NCBI GenBank assembly: GCA_965249835.1
Contig: CBDFMY010000002.1
Location: 124,001-188,000, forward strand
Source: JAHRAW01 sp965249835
GTDB taxonomy: Bacteria > Pseudomonadota > Gammaproteobacteria > Arenicellales > Poriferihabitantaceae
DNA length: 64,000 nucleotides
Direction: 5' to 3'
Shown here: positions 17,117-25,859 of the stretch, piece by piece
Layout: each line of letters opens with the position of its first letter
Position numbering within the stretch: position 1 is the first letter of the stretch
Notes under the pieces: model-generated
The model's database searches: none
Seen by the model: the letters and a program-made list of their open reading frames with translations, nothing else
Told to the model about the DNA's origin: nothing
Position numbers and translations under genes: made by a program

Positions 17117-17363
17117 GCGAGAAAACGCCTAAATCAATTGGTCGCGGGTCCACTTTCTGAATAGAAAACAAACCATCCTTGTAATTCCGCACGCCTGTTG
17201 TATATGCATCGCGCACGGTATCGTAGAAGTCAATGATCTCTTCGTGGCGCAACAGCGCATATCGACCGCCGTGCGATTCGGTATATTCCGGCAGGACTAA
17301 TTCGAAAAAAGCAAAGTTTTTTTCAATCTCTTGCCGCTTGATGTCTTTTTTCGTGAGTGTCAT
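17097..17363 (-). CDS. Small partner gene of the retropepsin-like protease
   Basis: An 88-residue soluble protein with an LPEYTESHGGRYALLRHEEIIDFYDTVRDAY segment, a pattern I associate with small genes that precede retropepsin-like proteases (DUF5678-like). It ends inside the protease gene. It may be a substrate, inhibitor or chaperone of the protease, but this is inference. A GGGGGATG context precedes its ATG at 17363, a plausible ribosome-binding site. There is no membrane segment. Confidence 0.7.
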   Translation of the reverse strand: MTLTKKDIKRQEIEKNFAFFELVLPEYTESHGGRYALLRHEEIIDFYDTVRDAYTTGVRNYKDGLFSIQKVDPRPIDLGVFSHAVHLG

Positions 17364-17452
17364 GACATCCCCCTCTGCTGGATAAAAAGTGTCCTTTAGT
17401 GTATCAAATCAGATGATTATTACAATGACAACAATGGCAAACGCTCCCTTAT

Positions 17453-17580
17453 TCGTCATCCTCGCCGGCAGGCGGGGATCCAGTCTGTTGTTCTCGCCAA
17501 AGGCGAGAACCCAGAACTAAAAAACGATGAGAGTAACTAATACCGTCATAATCCAAACGACATCTCCAGACCGTGATTCC
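17453..17580. repeat. Composite repeat between the protease pair and ybeY
   Basis: A CGTCATCCTCGCCGGCAGGC unit followed by a 90-bp module that also occurs at about 12111-12205. Copy ends differ, so the two modules move or recombine separately. It directly abuts the 3' end of ybeY. Confidence 0.75.
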
Positions 17581-17582
17581 TT

Positions 17583-18017
17583 CTAAACGAGGTTCAACAT
17601 AATGTCCTGCTCCAGCAATTCCATGCGCTCGGCTTCGACTTGGTGTTGATGGTCGAAGCCGCACAGATGAAGCACGCCGTGAATCACCATGTGCGCCCAA
17701 TGGTTCATCACCGGTTTGCCTTGTGACGCGGCTTCATCGGTCACCACCGGCGCGCAAATCACCACATCGCCGAGAATGTCCGTGGCCATGGCGTGCGGCA
17801 ACTCGTCGGCGGCAAAGGAAAATGACAACACGTTGGTGGCACCGCACTTGCCACGATAGCGCTCATTGAGTTCGGTCATTTCGGATTCGCCGACCACGCG
17901 GACCGTCAGTTCTCCGCCGGCGTGATCGATTTTTTGCAGCGTCGCCGCGACCCAGGATTCAACCTGAGCGCGTGTTGGAATCTCGCCGGCAACGCCGCGG
18001 GCGACCTGCAGTTGCAT
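17583..18017 (-). CDS. ybeY: Endoribonuclease YbeY (rRNA maturation factor)
   Basis: A 144-residue metal-dependent RNase involved in 16S rRNA 3' processing and 70S ribosome quality control. The zinc site HMVIHGVLHLCGFDH (the H-x3-H-x5-H pattern) is intact near residue 110, and the conserved RYRGKCGATNVLSF segment precedes it. The ATG overlaps the ybeZ stop (TGATG), so it is translationally coupled. Its stop is followed at once by the 17.5 kb repeat. Confidence 0.96.
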   Translation of the reverse strand: MQLQVARGVAGEIPTRAQVESWVAATLQKIDHAGGELTVRVVGESEMTELNERYRGKCGATNVLSFSFAADELPHAMATDILGDVVICAPVVTDEAASQGKPVMNHWAHMVIHGVLHLCGFDHQHQVEAERMELLEQDIMLNLV

Positions 18018-19006
18018 CAGCCGCCGGAATTCTGGTATGCCTCGACGATTCGCTGCACCAATGGATGGCGCACCACATCTTCGGGCAGGAAACAGGTGAA
18101 ACTGATGCCGTCGATTCCGTTTAGCACTTGTTGCGCGTGTTTCAGCCCGCAGCGTTGAGCTTTTGGCAAGTCCACTTGCGTGATGTCGCCGGTGATAATT
18201 GCTTTGGAGCCGAAACCGATGCGTGTCAGGAACATTTTCATTTGCTCCACTGTGGAGTTTTGCGCTTCATCGAGAATCACGAACGATTCGTTCAAGGTGC
18301 GCCCACGCATAAACCCCAGCGGCGCGAGTTCGATGGTGCCACGCGCAATTAATTTTCCGACTCGGTCGAAGCCGAGCATTTCGTATAGCGCATCGAATAA
18401 CGGGCGCAGATACGGGTCGATTTTCTCGCCGATGTCGCCGGGCAGGAAACCGAGTTTTTCGCCGGCTTCCACCGCCGGCCGCACCAGCAGTATGCGATCC
18501 ACGCGGTCTTCGGAAAGCGCCTGCACGGCGCAAGCCACCGCCAGATAGGTCTTGCCGGTGCCAGCCGGACCGATGGCGAAATTGATGTCGTTTTGGTTGA
18601 TGCAGTGCAGATACTCGCGCTGTCGTTGGTTCTGGCCACGAATCAGATGCTTGCGCAGTTTGACCACGACTTCCTCGTGGGAATCTTTTTCCTGCTCGGT
18701 ATTGCCGGCTTGCGATTGCTCGGCACTGACGCGCGCCAATTCCAGATGCACATCGCTGCCGGTGATGGGTTCCGCTTTGTGTTTGGTCATTTCAAATAAA
18801 CTCCGGATGACAGATTCGGCACGGAAAGTCCGGTGGTTGGCACCGGTAACGCTGAATGCGTTGTGGCGTTGGGAAATTTTAACATTCAGACGGGTTTCAA
18901 TTTGTCGCAGATGCGCGTTCAGTTCCCCGCAAACCTGCAACAACCGTTCATTCTCGGCCGGCAGTAATTGGAACAGGGTCATCTGGTTGGTCGCTTGGTT
19001 GGTCAA
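18017..19006 (-). CDS. ybeZ: PhoH-like ATPase YbeZ
   Basis: A 329-residue PhoH-family protein. It has an N-terminal KH-like RNA-binding region (NVKISQRHNAFSVTG), then the P-loop GPAGTGKTYLA (about 145-155), LLVRPAVEAGEKLGFLPGD, and the Walker B-type strand FVILDEAQN. It works with YbeY in RNA metabolism. The start is probably TTG at 19006 preceded by GGAAA; ATG at 18982 is an alternative. It lies 29 bases after miaB in the conserved miaB-ybeZ-ybeY order. Confidence 0.95.
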   Translation of the reverse strand: MTNQATNQMTLFQLLPAENERLLQVCGELNAHLRQIETRLNVKISQRHNAFSVTGANHRTFRAESVIRSLFEMTKHKAEPITGSDVHLELARVSAEQSQAGNTEQEKDSHEEVVVKLRKHLIRGQNQRQREYLHCINQNDINFAIGPAGTGKTYLAVACAVQALSEDRVDRILLVRPAVEAGEKLGFLPGDIGEKIDPYLRPLFDALYEMLGFDRVGKLIARGTIELAPLGFMRGRTLNESFVILDEAQNSTVEQMKMFLTRIGFGSKAIITGDITQVDLPKAQRCGLKHAQQVLNGIDGISFTCFLPEDVVRHPLVQRIVEAYQNSGG

Positions 19007-19035
19007 GTAATTTTCCGTTTGCTTGCTTGTTCGTG

Positions 19036-20466
19036 TTACATGGCTTGCGAGTTGGCGGACAACACGCCGCGCAGAGAATTGGGTAGTGCTTCGGTGATGG
19101 TCACGGTGACCAATTGTCCGACTAATGATGATGGCGATGGCGATGATGGTGGGGGCGCGTCAAAATTAACCACGCGATTATTCTCCGTGCGGCCGGATAA
19201 TTGCCTGCCATTATTGAGATTTTTTCGTGATTTTCCTTCCACCAAAATGGTTTGCTCGCCGCCTACCATGCGCGCGCTGATCGCGTTCGCCATTTCATTA
19301 ATGCGTCGCTGCAAAACTTGCAGTCGCTGTTTTTTTACCGCCATCGACACATCATCCGGCAACTGCGCGGCTGGCGTTCCCGGTCGCGGGCTATAAATAA
19401 AACTGAACGACTGGTCATAGCCGACTTGCTCGATCAAATCCATGGTCGCGGCGAAATCGTCATCACTCTCGCCGGGGAAACCGATAATAAAATCCGATGA
19501 CAATGAAATACCCGGGCGCGCGGTTTTTATTTTGTCGATCCAATTCAAATAATCTCGCGCACGGTATCCGCGTTTCATTAAACGCAAAATGCGGTCGGAG
19601 CCGCTTTGCACCGGCAAATGTAAATGCCCGACCAACTCGGGAATTTCGGCATGCGCCGCAACCAACTGGTCGGTGAAGTCGATGGGGTGCGAAGTGGTGT
19701 AGCGCACGCGGTCGATGCCGTCTATGCAAACGACATAGTGCAGCAACTCGGCGAAATCAACCACGCCGCCATCGTGTCGTGCGCCGCGATAAGCGTTGAC
19801 GTTTTGTCCGAGCAAATTAACTTCGCGCACACCGCGTTGCGCGAGATGGTAGATTTCATCGATGACATCATCGAACGGGCGGCTGAACTCGGTGCCGCGG
19901 GTATACGGCACGACGCAGAACGAGCAGTATTTGCTACAACCTTCCATGATCGAAACGAATGCCTTGACGCCGTCTGTGCTCGGCGGCGGCAAGCAATCAA
20001 ACTTTTCAATTTCGGGAAAGGAAATATCTATCGCGCGCCGGCGTTTTTGCATGACTTGATCGAGCAGTGCCGGCAAACGATGCAAGGTCTGCGGACCAAA
20101 AACCAGGTCCACGCATGGCGCGCGTTGCATAATCATCGCGCCCTCCTGACTTGCCACGCAACCACCCACGCCGATAATCAAACTCGGTTTGCGCTCCTTG
20201 ATCATGCGCCACTGCCCCAACTGCGAAAATACTTTTTCCTGCGCCTTCTCGCGCACCGAACAAGTGTTGAGCAACACCAAATCCGCATCGGCCGGGTCGT
20301 CGGTCGCCGCATAACCGTGACTCGCGCACAACAAATCCGCCATCCGAGACGAATCGTATTCGTTCATCTGGCAACCGAAAGTTTTTACATACAGTTTGCG
20401 CGATGCGTTAACTATCGGCGTTTGCGCGGACGCCGAGTGGACGGTCGATGTTGCGGTCGCGGTCAT
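19036..20466 (-). CDS. miaB: tRNA-2-methylthio-N6-dimethylallyladenosine synthase
   Basis: A 476-residue radical-SAM methylthiotransferase that adds the 2-methylthio group to i6A37 of tRNAs. The N-terminal cluster Cys are in FGCQMNEYD, LNTCSVREKA and VGGCVASQEG. The radical-SAM CxxxCxxC is in CSKYCSFCVVPY (about residue 170). A TRAM domain ends the protein and contains a Pro/Ser-rich insertion (APPPSSPSPSS) that is not usual. The ATG overlaps the proV stop (ATGA), so the gene may be translated from the transporter transcript. Downstream are ybeZ and ybeY. Confidence 0.96.
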   Translation of the reverse strand: MTATATSTVHSASAQTPIVNASRKLYVKTFGCQMNEYDSSRMADLLCASHGYAATDDPADADLVLLNTCSVREKAQEKVFSQLGQWRMIKERKPSLIIGVGGCVASQEGAMIMQRAPCVDLVFGPQTLHRLPALLDQVMQKRRRAIDISFPEIEKFDCLPPPSTDGVKAFVSIMEGCSKYCSFCVVPYTRGTEFSRPFDDVIDEIYHLAQRGVREVNLLGQNVNAYRGARHDGGVVDFAELLHYVVCIDGIDRVRYTTSHPIDFTDQLVAAHAEIPELVGHLHLPVQSGSDRILRLMKRGYRARDYLNWIDKIKTARPGISLSSDFIIGFPGESDDDFAATMDLIEQVGYDQSFSFIYSPRPGTPAAQLPDDVSMAVKKQRLQVLQRRINEMANAISARMVGGEQTILVEGKSRKNLNNGRQLSGRTENNRVVNFDAPPPSSPSPSSLVGQLVTVTITEALPNSLRGVLSANSQAM

Positions 20467-21506
20467 TGATACCGAACTTCTCCTTCTACTTCGGGTCGGG
20501 CGATGCCGGCGATGATCTGGTCGATGTGAATACTACCGAGTGCTTTGTCGTTGTCGTCAATTATATTTGCGGCGCGGGTTTCCGAGTTGACCACTTGTTG
20601 CAAGGCATCTTCCAACACTACATTGTGGCGCAAGTTCGGTCCGCTGACCGATTCGTTCGCGGTCATCACCGACTTGACTTCAATGACGCGTGCGCGGTTG
20701 ATGTCTTTGACGAAATTAAAAATATAATCATCCGCCGGATGTAAAATAATTTCTTGCGGATTGCCCTGTTGAATCACCGCGCCATCGCGCAAGATGGCGA
20801 TGCGGTCGCCGATGCGCAGTGCTTCGTCCAGGTCGTGGGTGATGAACACGATGGTCTTGTGCAATTCTTCCTGAAGTTCCAGCAAAATGCCTTGCATGTC
20901 GGCGCGAATCAGCGGGTCGAGCGCGGAAAATGCTTCGTCCATCAGCAAAATTTCAGCGTCGGTGGCGAGCGCGCGCGCCAGCCCGACTCGCTGTTGCATA
21001 CCGCCGGATAATTGCGCCGGAAAATGTTCTTCAAAACCGGCCAAGCCAACGCGATCAATCCATTTGTGACTTTGCTTTTTTGCCTCACTCACCGAGGTGC
21101 CTTGAATGATGAGACCATATCCGACATTTTCGGCGACGGTTCGATGCACATGCAAACCGAATTTTTGAAACACCATGGACGCCTGATGCCGCCTGAACTC
21201 AAGCAACTCTTCCTGGCTCATCGCCAGCACATCGCGGTCGTCAATTAATATTTTTCCCGCGGTCGGTTCGATCAATCGGTTGATGTGACGAATCAGGGTT
21301 GATTTGCCGGAGCCGGAAAGCCCCATGATGACCGAGATGCCGCGCGCCGGCACTTCAATGTTGATGTCTTGCAAGCCGAGCACATGGCCGTGCTCTTCCA
21401 GCATCGCCTGTTTGGAAATGCCGTTTTCGATATGCGCCAACATCGTTTTCGCGCGCGCGCCGAAAATCTTATACAGATTTTCGATTTTGATTTTTATGTC
21501 AGCCAT
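20463..21506 (-). CDS. proV: Glycine betaine/proline-type ABC transporter ATP-binding protein
   Basis: The ATPase of an osmolyte importer, about 347 residues from the ATG at 21506. That ATG has a strong GAGGAA site and is preferred over an upstream in-frame start. Motifs: Walker A GLSGSGKST, signature LSGGMQQRVGLARAL, Walker B ILLMDEAFSALDPLIR, then a CBS-type C-terminal tail that ends near residue 345 in ProV/OpuAA proteins. The N-terminal IKIENLYKIFGARAKTML is typical of quaternary-amine ATPases. It overlaps proW by 8 bases and miaB by 4 bases. Confidence 0.93.
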   Translation of the reverse strand: MADIKIKIENLYKIFGARAKTMLAHIENGISKQAMLEEHGHVLGLQDINIEVPARGISVIMGLSGSGKSTLIRHINRLIEPTAGKILIDDRDVLAMSQEELLEFRRHQASMVFQKFGLHVHRTVAENVGYGLIIQGTSVSEAKKQSHKWIDRVGLAGFEEHFPAQLSGGMQQRVGLARALATDAEILLMDEAFSALDPLIRADMQGILLELQEELHKTIVFITHDLDEALRIGDRIAILRDGAVIQQGNPQEIILHPADDYIFNFVKDINRARVIEVKSVMTANESVSGPNLRHNVVLEDALQQVVNSETRAANIIDDNDKALGSIHIDQIIAGIARPEVEGEVRYQ

Positions 21507-22389
21507 GATCAATTCCTCTGCGATGCTTTTGCAGACGGTCGCCGTATTGTTGCGAAACGCGATCAAAGATGATCGCCAACGCTACGATTGCCAGACCGTT
21601 CATCAAACCGAGCGCGAGGTATTGATTGGAAATTGAACGCAATACCGGAACGCCCAATCCGGCGACTCCGATCATGGATGCGATGACTACCATGGAAAGT
21701 GCCATCATGATGGTTTGGTTGACGCCGGCGAAAATGTTGGGTAATGCCAATGGAATCTGCACCCCGAATAAACGTTGTTTGTAATTCGCGCCGAACGCAT
21801 CGGCCGCTTCCAACGCTTCTTTTTCCACCAGGCGAATACCGAGATTGGTTAAGCGCACGATCGGTGGCATGGCGTAGATGCAAACCGCGATCAAGCCCGG
21901 CACTTTGCCGATGCCGAGCAACATCACCACCGGAATGAGATAGACGAATGCCGGGATGGTTTGCATGACATCCAGCACTGGCGTGACGATCGCCTGTGCG
22001 CGGTCGGAGCGCGCCATTAATATGCCGAGCGGGATGCCGCACGAGATGCACACGCTGGTCGCCACTGAAATGATCGCCAGCGTCGACATGGTGTCTTTCC
22101 ACATGCCGAAATAGCCGATGGCGAGAAACGACAGCATGCTGCCGATGACGATTTTGATGCTGCGCGAACCGAACCACGCGAGTGCCATTACTATCAAAAT
22201 GATAATGGGCCACGGTGTGGCGATTAGCAATTTTTCGAGGAATACTAAAAATTTCAACAACGGCGCAAAAAAGTTTTCCAGCGACTCGCCGAAGTCACGC
22301 GAAAACTCGCGGAACCCGGAATCAATGCCCTTTTTCAGGTCGCGTAAGTTGTCTTTCCCCATGGCGGGGAAGGTAGATATAAAACTCAT
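21499..22389 (-). CDS. proW: Glycine betaine/proline-type ABC transporter permease
   Basis: An inner-membrane permease of about 296 residues from ATG at 22389. It has an amphipathic N-terminus (MSFISTFPAMG), then six or seven membrane helices and the coupling region LGIRLVEKEALEAADAFGANYKQRLFGVQIPLALPNIFAGV, the EAA loop that contacts ProV. It lies between the binding protein and the ATPase genes. The 113-base gap to proX contains a terminator-like hairpin. Confidence 0.93.
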   Translation of the reverse strand: MSFISTFPAMGKDNLRDLKKGIDSGFREFSRDFGESLENFFAPLLKFLVFLEKLLIATPWPIIILIVMALAWFGSRSIKIVIGSMLSFLAIGYFGMWKDTMSTLAIISVATSVCISCGIPLGILMARSDRAQAIVTPVLDVMQTIPAFVYLIPVVMLLGIGKVPGLIAVCIYAMPPIVRLTNLGIRLVEKEALEAADAFGANYKQRLFGVQIPLALPNIFAGVNQTIMMALSMVVIASMIGVAGLGVPVLRSISNQYLALGLMNGLAIVALAIIFDRVSQQYGDRLQKHRRGIDHG

Positions 22390-22405
22390 GATTATTTCCG
22401 CTGGT

Positions 22406-22437
22406 AAAAAGTCCGCCGACAACGAATGCCGACGGAC
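22406..22437 (-). terminator. Terminator or attenuator between proX and proW
   Basis: On the minus strand GTCCGTCGGC, a 7-base loop and GTCGGCGGAC form a 10-bp stem with two G-U pairs, followed by five T. It sits after proX and just before the proW start, so it could reduce transcription of the permease relative to the binding protein. Confidence 0.6.
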
Positions 22438-22502
22438 CTGGTTTTCCTACTATTACGAATATTGCCGCGCCGCAATGTTAACTGCGCGGCGTAACGTAAT
22501 GG

Positions 22503-23516
22503 TTACAAACTCGCTCTGATTTTTTTAGCGATTTTTGCGTTTACCCACTTGGTCCAAACGGCTTCATGCTTATCGAAAAAGTAGGCCGCAGCATCATCGC
22601 CACCGGCCTGATTGTCGCCCATATAAACCAGCATGGCGTTCATCACTTCGCCGGGGTAAGTGCGGTTGCCAAAATACTTGAGGACATCTGCGCCGGCTTG
22701 CTTCTGGAAGTCGCTGGTCACAACCGTACGCACTTGAGAGACGGTCCACGCAGAAGGTTTCGGGTTGGCGCAATCTTGTTCCGCCAAAGCGATGCAACCA
22801 TTCCAGTGTTCAGCACCGACGAACGGAACGCCGAAGGGCAGTTTCACCATTTTATGCTTGCCGATCATTGCGGTGGGCGTCCAGTAGTAACCGAACCAGT
22901 TTTGATCGCGGTCAACGGCTTTGGTCATGGAACCGTCCAAGCCCGCAGCGGAACCCGGGTCAACCAGTTTCCAGCCTTTCTTTTCCATCTCAAACGCACG
23001 GAACAAGTTGGCGTTGGCCAGTTGGCAACCCCAACCAGCCGGACAGGTAATGAACGCGCCTTTGGAAGGATCTTCAGCATCCGGGAACAGTTGCGGATTT
23101 GCCAACACATCAAGAACGGTTTTCAGTTCCGGATGTCTTTTGGCGGTTGCCGGAGTAATCCACCAGCCTTCGCCCAAACCGGCAATCGGCGCAGCGTTGG
23201 CGGTAACCAGACGGCCCTCGTCAATCGCTTTATCGAGCGCATCGATGAAAGCGTTTGCCCACAACTCGGGCGCAACGTCCGGGCTGCCTTTGTCGTTCAT
23301 TGAAGCGAAAGATGTTTCGGTGGCACCAGGCACCACTTCAACCGTACAACCGTAACCTTCCTCCAAAACAACTTTGTCAACACTCGCCATAAATTCAGCC
23401 GAAGCCCAGTTCATGGACGCGAGTTGCACATCTCCACATTCTGCCAGTGCCATGTTGCTGCCAAACAATAGCGCGACAGCCACAATTGCCTTGCCGGCGA
23501 TTTTCTCGATCTTCAT
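22503..23516 (-). CDS. proX: Glycine betaine-type ABC transporter substrate-binding protein
   Basis: A periplasmic binding protein of the OpuAC family, about 337 residues from the ATG at 23516 with a GAGGA site. A Sec signal peptide (MKIEKIAGKAIVAVALLFGS) ends at ALA before ECGDV. Binding-pocket aromatics are probably among the Trp residues in ASMNWASAEF, GEGWWITP and WFGYYWTPTAM. It is the first gene of proXWV. Betaine is the likely ligand given the sarcosine oxidase operon, but choline or proline betaine cannot be excluded. Confidence 0.92.
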   Translation of the reverse strand: MKIEKIAGKAIVAVALLFGSNMALAECGDVQLASMNWASAEFMASVDKVVLEEGYGCTVEVVPGATETSFASMNDKGSPDVAPELWANAFIDALDKAIDEGRLVTANAAPIAGLGEGWWITPATAKRHPELKTVLDVLANPQLFPDAEDPSKGAFITCPAGWGCQLANANLFRAFEMEKKGWKLVDPGSAAGLDGSMTKAVDRDQNWFGYYWTPTAMIGKHKMVKLPFGVPFVGAEHWNGCIALAEQDCANPKPSAWTVSQVRTVVTSDFQKQAGADVLKYFGNRTYPGEVMNAMLVYMGDNQAGGDDAAAYFFDKHEAVWTKWVNAKIAKKIRASL

Positions 23517-23723
23517 TTTTTTCCTCGTTAAATGTTGGTATTTACAATTAAAAAAAATAGCGACTGGCGTGACGGTCGTACAATTTGTGTGCCATGCCAA
23601 TCAAGCAGGCACGCAAATCAATCGGCACCAACGCCAATCCGAAGCGCAAGCATACTGGTCTGCCGACCAAAAATCAAGGCGGCGGATGTCGCCCAGGGCG
23701 CCCAGAGCGCACAACACGCGTGA

Positions 23724-24338
23724 TTATTCCTCCAGCACTTCCGCTTTAAGAACCACCACCGGGGCGTTCGGCACATCGCCATGCCCGCCGACAGTGCCGG
23801 TTGCAACGCCGCCGATTTTCTCAACCACTTCCATGCCTCCGACCACCTTGCCGAATACCGCGTAGCCCCAGCCCTGCGACGTTTTAGCGGTGTGGTCGAG
23901 AAATGCGTTGTCTGCCAGATTGATAAAAAATTGCGAGGACGCGGAATTCGGGTCGGAAGTGCGTGCCATGGACAATGTGCCGACGGTGTTTTTCAAACCG
24001 TTGTCCGCTTCGTTGATAATCGGCGGCGCGGTTTTGCGTTGTTGCATATCTGCGGTGAAGCCGCCGCCTTGAATCATAAAGCCGGGGATTACGCGATGGA
24101 AAATCAGGTTATCAAAGTGACCGCTTTGCACGTAGTCAATAAAATTTTTTACCGTTTTCGGGGCATCGTCGGGATACAGTTGGATGTCAATTTCACCCAG
24201 CGTGGTTGTCATTTTTATCATGGCGTTTCTCTGGTTGGTTTGGCTGTGAATCTGCGGGGAAAAAGTTGCCGCTGTGATTGAAAATATCACGACGACAAAA
24301 AGAAAATACTTCATCGAAAGTTTCGTTATCTGTTTCAT
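23724..24338 (-). CDS. Peptidyl-prolyl cis-trans isomerase, cyclophilin type
   Basis: About 204 residues from ATG at 24338, whose ATGA overlaps the stop of the EVE gene. An N-terminal hydrophobic segment (KYFLFVVVIFSITAATF) looks like a signal peptide or anchor, placing the enzyme in the periplasm. The cyclophilin core shows FHRVIPGFMIQGGGF, the SSQFFINLADN active-site strand and GYAVFGKVVGGMEVV. It assists folding of exported proteins (PpiA-like). It is coupled to the EVE gene upstream. Confidence 0.92.
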   Translation of the reverse strand: MKQITKLSMKYFLFVVVIFSITAATFSPQIHSQTNQRNAMIKMTTTLGEIDIQLYPDDAPKTVKNFIDYVQSGHFDNLIFHRVIPGFMIQGGGFTADMQQRKTAPPIINEADNGLKNTVGTLSMARTSDPNSASSQFFINLADNAFLDHTAKTSQGWGYAVFGKVVGGMEVVEKIGGVATGTVGGHGDVPNAPVVVLKAEVLEE

Positions 24339-24793
24339 GATTTGATCATCTCCACAATGTGTTTCCAATGTTTTTCATCAACCGGCATAACCGACAAGCG
24401 GTTGCCGCGTTTGAGTAATCGCATATCCGCCAACTTCGGCTCTCGTTTCAATTGCTCCAGCGTCAGCGGCTGTTTAAGTTTGGATACAAATTTTACATCC
24501 ACCAGCATCCAGGTGGGGTTATCGGCGTCGCTCTTCGGATCATAGTGCGAATCTTCTCGATCAAACGCGGTGGGGTCGGGATACGATTGGCAGGCGATTT
24601 CCATAGTGCCGACAATTGCCGGCACCGGGCAACTGGAATGATAAAAGAACGCGCGGTCGCCGACCGACATTTGATCACGCATAAAATTGCGCGCCTGATA
24701 ATTACGCACGCCGTCCCACGGCTCCACCTTGGCCCGCGCCAGGTCATCGATGGAAAATTCATTGGGTTCGCTTTTTAGTAGCCAGTATTTCAT
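24335..24793 (-). CDS. EVE-domain protein
   Basis: This 152-residue, single-domain protein is of the EVE/PUA-like fold. Characteristic parts are the start MKYWLLKSEPNEFSIDDL, WDGVRNYQARNFMRD and FYHSSCPVPAIVGTMEI. Proteins of this fold are thought to bind modified bases in RNA or DNA; the stand-alone bacterial version has no firm role. It is cytoplasmic. Translation is coupled to the cyclophilin gene by an ATGA overlap. Confidence 0.9.
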   Translation of the reverse strand: MKYWLLKSEPNEFSIDDLARAKVEPWDGVRNYQARNFMRDQMSVGDRAFFYHSSCPVPAIVGTMEIACQSYPDPTAFDREDSHYDPKSDADNPTWMLVDVKFVSKLKQPLTLEQLKREPKLADMRLLKRGNRLSVMPVDEKHWKHIVEMIKS

Positions 24794-24820
24794 TGTGCTT
24801 GTCTTTTTGTCGCCATGCTT

Positions 24821-24923
24821 TGTTGCGCCTCAAAGCTCGGTCATTCACATACTTAATGTATTGCTCTCTCCCTCGCTCCTCGCGCGCCTTGCCTGACAAC
24901 AAAAATACGGCGCACAATTTTGT
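24821..24923. repeat. Dispersed repeat (TTCACATACTTAATG family)
   Basis: A roughly 100-bp unit with core TTCACATACTTAATGTATTG and CTCTCCCTCGCTCCTCGC, then GCCTTGCCTGACAAC. Further copies lie at about 32012-32131 and, inverted, at about 53925-54010. No coding potential. A second partial start of the unit follows at about 24937-24970. Confidence 0.8.
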
Positions 24924-24995
24924 GTTTGCCTTTTTGTCGCCATGCTTTGTTGCGCTTCGTCGCTCGCAATGTTTGTTCGTAATTAATGAGTCTGG

Positions 24996-25604
24996 CTACA
25001 CCGGACAATGATAACATTCATAAACCCGTTGGTCAGTAACCACCGCCGAGATCGGAACGTCCCAATGATCGGTATCTATCGTATCAACCCGCTGAATTTC
25101 ATGCGCCAGCCCGACCAATCGGGGCAAATTTTGCGGGCCGGTTTTTTTGAATGAAAAGGTCGTGTCATAAAATCCGCCGCCCATGCCGATGCGATTGCCG
25201 CGCCGGTCGAATCCGACCAGCGGTAACAACACCAAATCAAGTTCTCGAGCACTGATTAATTGATCAGCGGGCACCGCAGGTTCTTTGATACCAAACCGGT
25301 TGCTCTGAAAACGCGTGTGCGCGGTAATCTCGGCAAAGCGCAACGCGCTTTTTTTTCCACCCATGATAACCGGCACATAGCACCGCTTACCGTGCGCAAG
25401 ACTCCACCGCAACACCCGGGCCGGGTCAATCTCACCGTCGTTGGCGAGATACAACGCGATGTACTCGCTTTGTTGGAACGCCGGCAAAGCTTGAAGTTGC
25501 GATACCAGATTTTCGGCGGCGCGTTGTTGATGCGCACGGTCAAGCGCATTGCGCCGTTGCCGTAGCATTTTTCGCAGTTCGATTTTTTCGCCAACCTGAC
25601 ACAT
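24996..25604 (-). CDS. fau: 5-formyltetrahydrofolate cyclo-ligase
   Basis: This cytoplasmic enzyme of about 202 residues uses ATP to turn 5-formyl-THF into 5,10-methenyl-THF. It recycles a by-product of serine/glycine one-carbon metabolism. Family motifs are RKMLRQRRNAL near the N-terminus, the KRCYVPVI segment, and the ATP/folate loop RIGMGGGFYDTTF near residue 150. The start is placed at ATG 25604; an upstream start at 25628 is possible. The gene follows the 6S RNA gene directly, as ygfA does in other gammaproteobacteria, so it may be co-transcribed. It fits the folate load from sarcosine oxidase and DmdA. Confidence 0.92.
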   Translation of the reverse strand: MCQVGEKIELRKMLRQRRNALDRAHQQRAAENLVSQLQALPAFQQSEYIALYLANDGEIDPARVLRWSLAHGKRCYVPVIMGGKKSALRFAEITAHTRFQSNRFGIKEPAVPADQLISARELDLVLLPLVGFDRRGNRIGMGGGFYDTTFSFKKTGPQNLPRLVGLAHEIQRVDTIDTDHWDVPISAVVTDQRVYECYHCPV

Positions 25605-25631
25605 GACTTGTCCACACAAATAACACAAAAC

Positions 25632-25818
25632 AAGGGAGACGTTGCCCGCCTGTGCCGTGTACTCACATTACCCTTGAACCAGTAGATTCAAGTGGGCACC
25701 GTGAGTCGCTTCGGGATTACCACTTGCGTGGCAATGCACACCCGCAACCCAACTTTGGTTCCCTGGAATGTTTATTAGGTTCTAAGGATTCCAGCAAGCA
25801 TCACAAACACCGCAGGCA
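25632..25818 (-). ncRNA. ssrS: 6S RNA
   Basis: On the minus strand this roughly 185-base segment lies immediately upstream of fau. Its 3' half contains CACTTGAATC ... GGTTCAAGGGTAA, matching the conserved TTGAACC/GGTTCAAGG arm of gammaproteobacterial 6S RNA. The ends pair in a closing stem (GTTGCCTG near 25818 with CAGGCGGGCAAC near 25645). 6S RNA binds sigma-70 RNA polymerase in stationary phase, its central bubble mimicking an open promoter. Ends are approximate. The usual neighbour zapA is found 3.4 kb away, beyond an accessory insert. Confidence 0.75.
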
Positions 25819-25859
25819 ACGCCGTGAGTGATTGTAGCAGAATTGGAAGGAGTGTTTTT

